Shown here piece by piece: positions 1 to 5,776 of a stretch of DNA of 6,248 bases (position 1 is the stretch's first letter; every line of letters starts with the position of its first letter). The position numbers and the translations under genes are program-made. The notes under the pieces are model-generated. The model saw only the letters and a list, made by a program, of their open reading frames with translations, made no database searches and was not told where the DNA came from. This DNA comes from Candidatus Poseidoniaceae archaeon (GTDB lineage: Archaea; Thermoplasmatota; Poseidoniia; Poseidoniales; Poseidoniaceae): positions 1-6,248 of the forward strand of contig DUJJ01000185.1 of assembly GCA_013329865.1 (NCBI GenBank), in the 5' to 3' direction.

Positions 1-285
1 GTTTTGATTGCGTTTGCTGAAGCACGAATATTTGGCGATGAAGAGTTGGGTGAGCGCGCCGAAAATTGGCTAAATGACGTATCGAGAATACAGGCACACT
101 TAGGCGTGCTACGGTTATGGAAGTCAGGGCTTTGGGGTGGAATAATCGGTGCAGTAATTGCTTTTTTCGCTTGGCGAATGGAAACGGTATCGCCGACAAT
201 CGCTGGGATAGCGGCAATGTTTTGTTTAATTGGCTCATTGACTTGCAATATGATTTATTGGTCTAAGGACCCCAAACCATACTAA
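1..285 (+). CDS. Partial small membrane protein, 3' end only, function unknown
   Basis: The reading frame is open from the first base and ends at TAA 283-285, so the true start may lie upstream of the window. A TTG at base 4 could serve as a start (93 residues), but no ribosome binding site can be judged. Numbering from that TTG, residues 1-40 are a charged, probably helical segment (FGDEELGERAENWL). Two hydrophobic stretches follow at about 42-58 and 65-86, joined by a short METVSPT loop, and the protein ends in a short polar tail (SKDPKPY). This suggests a helical hairpin in the membrane with a soluble N-terminal part. I do not recognise a family. The gene is convergent with the mechanosensitive channel gene and its stop overlaps the stop of that gene. 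It is probably real, because the hydrophobic pattern is coherent and coding runs right up to the neighbour's end. Confidence 0.5.
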   Translation, partial: VLIAFAEARIFGDEELGERAENWLNDVSRIQAHLGVLRLWKSGLWGGIIGAVIAFFAWRMETVSPTIAGIAAMFCLIGSLTCNMIYWSKDPKPY

Positions 286-1382
286 TTCCCCTGTTTCCTA
301 ATTCGGTTATCGTAGAAGCTTAGATTGTGATTTCTTGCCAATTGCATTATTTCCAACAAGAACTTCTCTTTTTCTTGCCGTTCATCCGCTCCACCTTGAA
401 CATCCCAGTAGAGGTTCAGCGAGACATCGATTGAGGTTGTTGAAATGTCGTTAACGCGACACCATGAAGAATCTTCATTCATTGTCGCCCCATTATCCTG
501 AATTGAAGATAGGACATCATCGCGGAACGACTCTACGCTCTTTGGGTCTGAGTTAATGTCAAAGTGCAACATAGTTTGCCATCTCCGCCATCTCCGCTTA
601 CCATAGTTTTCAACTGGCGTGCTAACAAGATTGGCGTTAGGTATGGTAATCACAGTGTCTAATCCGGTTCTAATTAAAGTGGTTCTGAGGTTGATTTCAA
701 TGACCTCACCTTCAGAACTACCTACTGCCACCCAGTCTCCAACTTTGAATGGGCGGTCTAGCAGCACAGTAAGTGCGCCAAAGAAATTGGAAATAGTATC
801 CTTAGCGGCAAGTGCTAATGCAAGGCCTGAGATACCCAAACCGGCAATTAGTGAGGTTAGGTCTAGTCCAACAGCATCAGCAATGAAAATCGCACCGATA
901 AAGATGATAAAGAATCGTAGAACGCTTTCCAGAGCGCTAACTAGAGTCTTTTCTGTACCATCGCTAACCCCGTCTGAATCCAGCATCATAACCACATCTT
1001 GAACAACGTCAACTAAGCGGAATGCCCAAACTACTACAGCCAAGGCAATAATAAACTGAAATACATTCGGCAGGATTGATACCATTATGTCTGGCATGGC
1101 ATAGGTGGTCGAACCACTTTCCACTGCATCGACCAGTTGTAAAGTCAGTAGGTAGGAAACCCCGGCACCTATGGCGCTGCCCAATGCCTTATCTGATTGT
1201 TTCACGGTTTTAGTTCGTAGATTTTTTGAGCGGATAATTTTGGTAAGCAGAGATGGGGCAAGTGCCATAGTGAGAAACCTGACTACCAATCCTGCTAAGA
1301 TGATACCAAGGATTGCTAATATCGTCATCTCATTGATACCGACCGACTCTGCCGCCTGACTTGCCAAATCATCCTCGGCCAT
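282..1382 (-). CDS. MscS-family small-conductance mechanosensitive ion channel
   Basis: The 366-residue protein (from ATG at 1382) is a membrane channel that should open under membrane tension and release solutes after hypo-osmotic shock. Hydrophobic segments lie at about residues 19-38, 66-88, 102-125 and 152-172. The pore-lining helix follows at about 178-209, with the Gly/Ala-rich pattern LIAGLGISGLALALAAKD, then SNFFGALTVLLDRPF and KVGDWV, the diagnostic MscS signature. The beta domain follows (EGEVIEINLRTT, then ITIPNANL, closely matching the MscS 'IPNGK' region), and then an alpha/beta C-terminal domain. With five predicted helices it is larger than the three-helix E. coli MscS, as many archaeal members are. 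The frame stays open upstream to ATGs at 1448 and 1541, but those extensions are polar, would run up to or into the divergent ArsC-like gene, and match nothing in the family, so 1382 is preferred. GAGGT lies only about 1 base before that ATG, too close to be a good SD. ATG 1328 is another option. Confidence 0.9.
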   Translation of the reverse strand: MAEDDLASQAAESVGINEMTILAILGIILAGLVVRFLTMALAPSLLTKIIRSKNLRTKTVKQSDKALGSAIGAGVSYLLTLQLVDAVESGSTTYAMPDIMVSILPNVFQFIIALAVVVWAFRLVDVVQDVVMMLDSDGVSDGTEKTLVSALESVLRFFIIFIGAIFIADAVGLDLTSLIAGLGISGLALALAAKDTISNFFGALTVLLDRPFKVGDWVAVGSSEGEVIEINLRTTLIRTGLDTVITIPNANLVSTPVENYGKRRWRRWQTMLHFDINSDPKSVESFRDDVLSSIQDNGATMNEDSSWCRVNDISTTSIDVSLNLYWDVQGGADERQEKEKFLLEIMQLARNHNLSFYDNRIRKQGN

Positions 1383-1405
1383 GACCTCTGCACTAAGTCT
1401 GTGAT

Positions 1406-1420
1406 TTAGACATATTCTAA
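1406..1420. promoter_or_regulatory. Candidate operator/TATA patch between divergent genes
   Basis: The 91-base gap between the channel gene (start 1382, minus) and the ArsC-like gene (start 1474, plus) contains TTAGA-CATAT-TCTAA, a 5-base inverted repeat around a 5-base AT-rich spacer. The element is TATA-like on both strands. At typical archaeal spacing (TATA about 25 bases before the transcription start) it could serve the channel gene with an almost leaderless transcript, or the ArsC-like gene with a leader of roughly 35 bases. Five-base arms arise easily by chance, so this is a suggestion only. If the channel starts at 1448 instead, the element would lie inside coding sequence. Confidence 0.22.
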
Positions 1421-1473
1421 GACAACCCGCAATTGTGGTTTCATTCATTAACTGTCCAATTACACGGAATAAT

Positions 1474-1794
1474 ATGCGACTATACCACAACCCGAGATGT
1501 TCAAAGTCTCGACAGGCGTTAGCTTTGCTCAAAGAACGCAAACTCGAATTTGAGGATTATCGCTATCTAGACAAAGGGATTGCTGAGGAAGATATGGACT
1601 TGCTTATTTCCTTATCAGGCATCATCAGGATGCAAGAGATGACTCAATCGGCTAGGTTTGACCTCGGTAAACCAGCAGATATCCGCCAATTGTTAGTGGA
1701 TAATCCCAAGGCCTTAGAGCGGCCAGTTTTGATTAAAGACGGGCGTGCAGTTATCGGTCGACCACCCGAAAGTATCCTAGATTTGTTAGAGTAG
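1474..1794 (+). CDS. ArsC/YfgD-type arsenate reductase-like protein (thioredoxin fold)
   Basis: The 106-residue cytoplasmic protein belongs to the ArsC/YffB/YfgD family, whose members reduce arsenate with glutathione/glutaredoxin or have uncharacterised thiol roles. It starts MRLYHNPRCSKSRQALALL, nearly the YfgD N-terminus, with the single reactive cysteine at Cys9. Arginines corresponding to the R773 ArsC anion-binding set are at Arg52 (SGIIR), Arg83 (LERP) and Arg96 (IGRPPE). The last two are 13 residues apart, as in R773 ArsC. The C-terminal block VDNPKALERPVLIKDG is very YfgD-like. ATG 1474 is chosen because the family motif begins there. A GTG at 1435 in the same frame would add 13 non-family residues. 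A weak GGA lies 5 bases before the ATG. No ArsR, ArsB or Acr3 gene is in the window, so an arsenic role is unproven. It is followed after 58 bases by the peptidase gene on the same strand. Confidence 0.87.
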   Translation: MRLYHNPRCSKSRQALALLKERKLEFEDYRYLDKGIAEEDMDLLISLSGIIRMQEMTQSARFDLGKPADIRQLLVDNPKALERPVLIKDGRAVIGRPPESILDLLE

Positions 1795-1802
1795 AAATTA
1801 TA
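1795..1802 (+). promoter_or_regulatory. Candidate TATA-like promoter element for the peptidase operon
   Basis: AAATTATA begins directly after the stop of the ArsC-like gene, about 50 bases before the peptidase ATG at 1853. Archaeal spacing would put a transcription start near 1825-1830 with a short leader. No properly spaced Shine-Dalgarno sequence precedes 1853: the nearest purine run, GATAGG, touches the ATG. This fits a gene that begins its own transcript rather than one translated as a downstream cistron. Support is weak, and read-through from the ArsC-like gene is also possible. Confidence 0.27.
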
Positions 1803-1852
1803 CCAATACTCGACGGCTTCAAGAACTCAAACGACTTCGCTGTCACGATAGG

Positions 1853-4039
1853 ATGCTCGCGAATCGCAAAACTCCCATTGTTGCTCTTAAAACAAGACCG
1901 TCATTTGGCTTCTTGATATGTCTACCACTGCTACTTTCGTTGATGACGCCGATGGTTGCCTCAACCATCGCGCAAGATGAACCAGCAGGACTTGCTCCTG
2001 AAGATATTTGGTCTGATGATTACATCAATGATATTTTTCCGTGGGCTCCAGCGAGCGATGATATTTTACAGTTCAAACAGTATCACACCTATGAGACAAT
2101 GAAAACCCGAATGATGCGCTTGGCTGAGGAAAATCCAGACATATTCGAGTATCACGAAGGCATGAACGGTGGCACCAATGCGCGTGGTGAGGAAGTAACC
2201 GCCGATGCCTACGAAGGATGGTATTATGGACACTTATCTCCATGGATGAAAATTACCGCTGATGTTCAAGGTGGAGACTACAATGAGTTCGTTGGTGACA
2301 ACGGCAACTACCCAGACCGTCATGACGTGATGATTGTTGGCAACCATCACGCTCGTGAGTGGATGTCATATGAGGTTCCAATGTTGCAACTAGAAGTAAT
2401 CGCCTTTTCTTACAATAACATCGGCTACGACAACGACGGTGACGGCTTGATTGATGAGGATGGCTGGGGTGATTCTAACGGCGACGGAATTCTTGATGAC
2501 GACGGGGATTGTTTGGCAATGGCTAGCGAACATCAGGATTCCAATGGCGATGGCGTAAACTGTGGGCCGGGCGATCATGGTGTCGATGAGGATTATTCTG
2601 AGCAATTCATTACCGATTTGGTAAATTTGCGAGAAATTTATCTGATTCCCATGCTAAACGTTGACGGGAACATCTACGACCGGGAAGTATTCTGTCCTGC
2701 ACCAGCATGGGAGACTTGTCCGAGTGGCGGTTGGAGAAAGAACCTGAGAGATAATACGTATACCGGGGTAACTCCTCTACCAGACCTTAATGAAGAGGTT
2801 GACGAAGACTGTGATGGCGTTGACCTAAACCGTAACTATCAGTTTGAATGGGGCGCACCACTGGGTGCGACAGGTCCACTAATACCAGGAACGTGTTCAC
2901 CATCAGAGGGAGAATTAGATGGTTCCAACAATGATGTTTACAACGGTCCAGTAGACGACAGAGACAACGATGGCGACGGTCAGGTGAACGAAGATCACGT
3001 TGACGGTAAAGACGATGATGCAGATGGGGTAACCGATGAGGATTGGTGGGGTGGCAACTCTGAGCCCGAGACCAAATTCATTCAGGACATGACCGAGATG
3101 AATGACGACGATGGGGATGGTGCTAGTGAGTTCAAATCTACCCTTACCCATCACTCATACTCAGAATTGATTCTGTGGCCGTGGGGGCACTGCACTGATT
3201 GTGAGAGCCCTGACCACGCACAGCTAGAATATCACGGTCAACAAATGGCAGATATGACACTGTATGCTAACCTACAATCCTCCTCGTTGTATCCGACATC
3301 TGGTGATTTCTGTGACTGGCATTATGGCGTCCACGGCTCTTACTGTTACACATCTGAAATTGGGACAGCATTCCATCAGCGACCAGAAGACATCGACCAC
3401 ATTGCGGTAAGGAACCTAGGAATTGGGTTCTACATTGCCGAGATTGCCGACAATCCAAGAGAACGAGCCGATAACGGCATCGCCAACATTTCCAAGAATC
3501 AAAACCTGCAACTACCAGGTCTAGTCGATATTCCGCCCAAAGGTGACATCCCAATCGACATGTGTATTTCTAATGACTTCGCATATTCACTGGACATCGA
3601 TGTTTCCCACATCATGTATCGGACGGTCAAGCCGAACCGTGCGCAGAGTGATTTTGGGCCTAAAGAGTGGTCAACTACGGCATGGTCAATGTCACCATTG
3701 CGGGAAACCAGCTCAACTTGCAACCTGCTCAACGGTGAAAACGGTACGGTGCTGCGCTCTAACCTACCAGTCCCAGATACGGTCTCCGGCCAAGTTCACT
3801 ACAAGGCTATGCTTGGCACTCTTAGCGGTGGTGACCTATATCTTTACCCGCCAAACGGTGGCTATTATGTCTTAGAGATCGATTACCGTGCTGACTATGG
3901 CGGTCTGTTTGGTGCACTGTTTATGTTCTTGGTCGTTGCTGGATTCGTCTGGGGTGGTCTGGCTATATGCTTGCGCATGATGTTGGTGGATGAGAACGAA
4001 AAGGAATTCGCCGATGCCATCGCGGAGGGCGGCGGTTAA
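1853..4039 (+). CDS. Secreted, membrane-anchored M14 zinc carboxypeptidase with acidic Ca-binding-type inserts
   Basis: The 728-residue exopeptidase should remove C-terminal residues from peptides outside the cell. A signal peptide covers residues 1 to about 40 (basic start, hydrophobic 18-36, likely cleavage STIA/QDE). The M14 catalytic domain spans about 75-540. By motif alignment to carboxypeptidase A (CPA), zinc ligands are His166 and Glu169 (HAREW) and His434 (HSYSE). Substrate residues are Arg295 (WRKN), Asn326-Arg327 (GVDLNRNY) and Tyr480 (YPTSG, CPA Tyr248). The catalytic base is Glu502 (YTSEIG, CPA Glu270). All are intact, so it is likely active. Acidic DxDGDG segments interrupt the domain at about 190-249, 361-403 and 417-426. 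Only about 35 residues separate the signal from the catalytic domain, so there is no classical propeptide. Residues 541-682 are an unrecognised module, probably beta-rich. A transmembrane helix at about 683-708 and a short acidic tail follow. The symporter gene begins 14 bases downstream. Confidence 0.94.
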   Translation: MLANRKTPIVALKTRPSFGFLICLPLLLSLMTPMVASTIAQDEPAGLAPEDIWSDDYINDIFPWAPASDDILQFKQYHTYETMKTRMMRLAEENPDIFEYHEGMNGGTNARGEEVTADAYEGWYYGHLSPWMKITADVQGGDYNEFVGDNGNYPDRHDVMIVGNHHAREWMSYEVPMLQLEVIAFSYNNIGYDNDGDGLIDEDGWGDSNGDGILDDDGDCLAMASEHQDSNGDGVNCGPGDHGVDEDYSEQFITDLVNLREIYLIPMLNVDGNIYDREVFCPAPAWETCPSGGWRKNLRDNTYTGVTPLPDLNEEVDEDCDGVDLNRNYQFEWGAPLGATGPLIPGTCSPSEGELDGSNNDVYNGPVDDRDNDGDGQVNEDHVDGKDDDADGVTDEDWWGGNSEPETKFIQDMTEMNDDDGDGASEFKSTLTHHSYSELILWPWGHCTDCESPDHAQLEYHGQQMADMTLYANLQSSSLYPTSGDFCDWHYGVHGSYCYTSEIGTAFHQRPEDIDHIAVRNLGIGFYIAEIADNPRERADNGIANISKNQNLQLPGLVDIPPKGDIPIDMCISNDFAYSLDIDVSHIMYRTVKPNRAQSDFGPKEWSTTAWSMSPLRETSSTCNLLNGENGTVLRSNLPVPDTVSGQVHYKAMLGTLSGGDLYLYPPNGGYYVLEIDYRADYGGLFGALFMFLVVAGFVWGGLAICLRMMLVDENEKEFADAIAEGGG
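2420..2599 (+). repeat. Acidic DxDGDG-type insert 1 in the peptidase
   Basis: Residues 190-249 of the peptidase contain tandem acidic motifs: DNDGDG at 193-198, DSNGDG at 207-212 and DSNGDG at 229-234, with DED/DDD runs between them. The pattern resembles the calcium-binding loops of thrombospondin type 3, dockerin and EF-hand-like repeats. The insert sits between the HxxE zinc motif helix and the strand leading to NVDGN, where CPA has a short loop. Calcium binding is inferred from the motif, not shown. Confidence 0.7.
2933..3061 (+). repeat. Acidic DxDGDG-type insert 2 in the peptidase
   Basis: Residues 361-403 carry DNDGDG at 371-376, VDGKDDDADG at 383-392 and TDED at 394-397, ending WWGGNSEPE. 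It falls between the NRN substrate motif and the SEPET helix that corresponds to SEVEV in CPA. A smaller related motif, NDDDGDG, sits at residues 417-423 (bases 3101-3121), just before the third zinc ligand. Calcium-binding loops are the likeliest reading. Confidence 0.68.
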
Positions 4040-4042
4040 GCC

Positions 4043-4048
4043 GAGGTG
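4043..4048 (+). promoter_or_regulatory. Shine-Dalgarno site of the symporter gene
   Basis: GAGGTG lies in the 14-base gap after the peptidase stop, 5 bases before ATG 4054. It fixes that ATG as the start and supports translation of the symporter as a downstream cistron of the peptidase transcript. Confidence 0.7.
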
Positions 4049-4053
4049 CTCGA

Positions 4054-5760
4054 ATGGCTCAATCAGACCAGTTCAACGGCCGTTTAGGGCTGATATTTGC
4101 CTCAATTGGTGCGGCGATTGGAACCGGGAACATTTGGCGTTTTCCAAGGATGGTCGGTGCTAATGGCGGTGGAACATTTCTCATTCCCTGGCTAATTTTT
4201 CTGTTCGCATGGTCAATCCCACTAGTAATTGCCGAATTTGCGATGGGTAAGCGAAGTAGAACCGGAACTATCGGTACTTTCAGAATTTTTGCCGGCAAGA
4301 AGTTTGCCTGGATGGGGCTGTGGACCGCGTGGATTTCAACGGCGATTGGGTTCTATTATGCGATAGTTGCCGGTTGGACAATCAAGTATTTCCAACTAGG
4401 AATTACCGGCGGATTAACCGGTGAGGGAGTAGATACCACTGAGGTGTGGAATTCTTTCCTGCAATCACCAGGACAGGTTATCTTTTTCCAGTTCTTGGTA
4501 ATTGTTCTAACTCTGGCTGCGATATGGAAGGGTGCTAAAGCGATTGAGAAGGTCAACGTTGTCTTGATGATATCGCTATTCGTTTTACTGTTCATGTCAC
4601 TGTTCCTGTCTTTGTGGATGGACTTCGAAGATGGCAGTTTAGATGGTGCAACCTTCATGTTTTCAGTTGATTTTGATTTACTTTTTGAGCCAGAAATCTG
4701 GATAAATGCGCTGTCGCAATCTGCTTGGTCTTGCTCTGCTGGTATGGGTATGGCGATTACTTACGCGGTTTACATGAGAAAAGATGAGGATACAGTGCTC
4801 AATGCATTCACCATGGGTCTAGCCAACAACAGTATCTCAATCATCGCTGGACTAGCTGTATTGTCCTCGATATTTGCTGTTAGTAGCGATCCTTTGGCAA
4901 CCGTAACAGGTGGCTCATCAGCAATCACCTTCCTCGCACTGCCAGAGGTGTTCGCTCAAGCACCGGGCGGCGCCATAGGACCATTCATTATGATGTCTGG
5001 CTTCTTCCTTGCTTTGTCTTTCGCAGCGCTAACCTCGATGATTTCAACCGTTGAACTGTGTGTTAGGAATTTCGTCGACCATGGATATAATCGCGAACGT
5101 TCAGTGGCGATTACTGGGCTAGCTTTGTTCATCTTTGGCTTACCGTCGGCAGTAATTTGGATTAAGCTGGATTCATCAGGTGTAGCATTCCCAGAATTCC
5201 TCGAAGTGCAAGACCACATCTGGGGTTATGGTTTGATGTTTTCCGGGTTGTTCATCGCATTCTCGATTTGGAAGTATGGTTTCCTGCGCTGGAAGGCGCA
5301 AGTTGCGGCTGGTGAAGCGCCTCCGGGGCTGAAAGGTTACCTCGGAGTCGGTGTCTCAGCATTCCGTGATGATTTCATTAACACCGGCGACAATGATATC
5401 GAGGTTGGTAGATGGTGGGATATTCTGTTGTATATTGCGTTCCCAATTCTATTCACCGTATTGATGGTGTCATACTTCAGTGATATGATTGCCAATACGG
5501 AAGACGTTTGGAACCCTGCCAATCCCAAAGGACTCGGGATTATCCTCTCATTCTGGGGCGTAATCGCGGTCGCATTCATTTTCCTCAACAAGTATCTAAT
5601 CCAGCGACCAATCTTTAGGAACATTCCAGAAGGGGCGGATGTCGATATCTCTACACTACCTGGTGGTCAGGACGACAAGGTACACCAGTTGGGCGATTTT
5701 GTTCCCGGTTTCGAGCATTTAGCCTCAGAAGATGCTGTGTTCGAAGCAGAAGCGGTTTGA
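4054..5760 (+). CDS. Sodium-dependent amino-acid symporter of the NSS/SNF (LeuT-like) family
   Basis: The 568-residue inner-membrane transporter should bring amino acids or related amines into the cell with Na+. Twelve hydrophobic helices are visible at about 11-30, 41-63, 86-115, 143-160, 168-188, 215-240, 256-276, 308-336, 348-370, 389-410, 455-480 and 492-513. The TM1 signature GTGNIWRFP gives Asn26 and Arg29 (LeuT Asn27, Arg30). TM8 AALTS gives Ala324, Thr327 and Ser328, matching the LeuT Na2 site residues. TM6 has Ser226 and TM7 Asn258 at Na1 positions (LeuT Thr254, Asn286). Departures from LeuT are Trp225 for Phe253, Ser262 for Glu290 and Trp46 for Tyr47. The TM10-TM11 loop (about 411-454) is long, and the C-terminal tail (514-568) is acidic and cytoplasmic. 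Start ATG 4054 has a good SD. Substrate cannot be fixed from sequence. Its place behind an exopeptidase gene favours free amino acids. Confidence 0.95.
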   Translation: MAQSDQFNGRLGLIFASIGAAIGTGNIWRFPRMVGANGGGTFLIPWLIFLFAWSIPLVIAEFAMGKRSRTGTIGTFRIFAGKKFAWMGLWTAWISTAIGFYYAIVAGWTIKYFQLGITGGLTGEGVDTTEVWNSFLQSPGQVIFFQFLVIVLTLAAIWKGAKAIEKVNVVLMISLFVLLFMSLFLSLWMDFEDGSLDGATFMFSVDFDLLFEPEIWINALSQSAWSCSAGMGMAITYAVYMRKDEDTVLNAFTMGLANNSISIIAGLAVLSSIFAVSSDPLATVTGGSSAITFLALPEVFAQAPGGAIGPFIMMSGFFLALSFAALTSMISTVELCVRNFVDHGYNRERSVAITGLALFIFGLPSAVIWIKLDSSGVAFPEFLEVQDHIWGYGLMFSGLFIAFSIWKYGFLRWKAQVAAGEAPPGLKGYLGVGVSAFRDDFINTGDNDIEVGRWWDILLYIAFPILFTVLMVSYFSDMIANTEDVWNPANPKGLGIILSFWGVIAVAFIFLNKYLIQRPIFRNIPEGADVDISTLPGGQDDKVHQLGDFVPGFEHLASEDAVFEAEAV

Positions 5761-5764
5761 GTAT

Positions 5765-5769
5765 GGAGG
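5765..5769 (+). promoter_or_regulatory. Strong Shine-Dalgarno site fixing a GTG start
   Basis: GGAGG lies 7 bases before GTG 5777, in the 16-base gap after the symporter stop. It decides the start of the last gene: the ATG at 5763 in another frame stops after 12 codons, whereas the frame from GTG 5777 stays open to the window edge. Confidence 0.72.
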
Positions 5770-5776
5770 CATTGGG

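Noticed and set aside
619..1359. Plus-strand open frames inside the channel gene (619-1002, 1171-1359)
   Set aside because: They are antisense to a well-conserved MscS coding region, match no family, and have no ribosome binding site that I could see.
1435..1473. GTG start adding 13 residues to the ArsC-like protein
   Set aside because: The family motif begins at the ATG 1474 and the additional residues match nothing expected.
1383..1541. Longer N-terminus for the MscS-type channel (starts at 1448 or 1541)
   Set aside because: The extension is polar and unlike the family. The 1541 start overlaps the conserved N-terminus of the ArsC-like gene and the 1448 start leaves only 25 bases between the divergent starts. 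The 1448 start is kept as a weak alternative.
2933..3130. Acidic repeats as a nucleotide-level tandem repeat or mobile element
   Set aside because: The similarity is at protein level (DxDGDG). The DNA copies differ in codons and spacing and have no flanking direct repeats.
2390..3154. Minus-strand open frames rich in Val and Ile opposite the peptidase (2390-2605 and 2915-3154)
   Set aside because: They lie exactly opposite the Asp-rich inserts. GAC/GAT read backwards gives GTC/ATC, so the Val/Ile runs and hydrophobic look are artefacts of the acidic repeats.
3267..3875. Overlapping open frames on both strands inside the 3' half of the peptidase
   Set aside because: The peptidase frame is supported through here by Tyr480, Glu502 and the membrane anchor. 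The others show no recognisable pattern.
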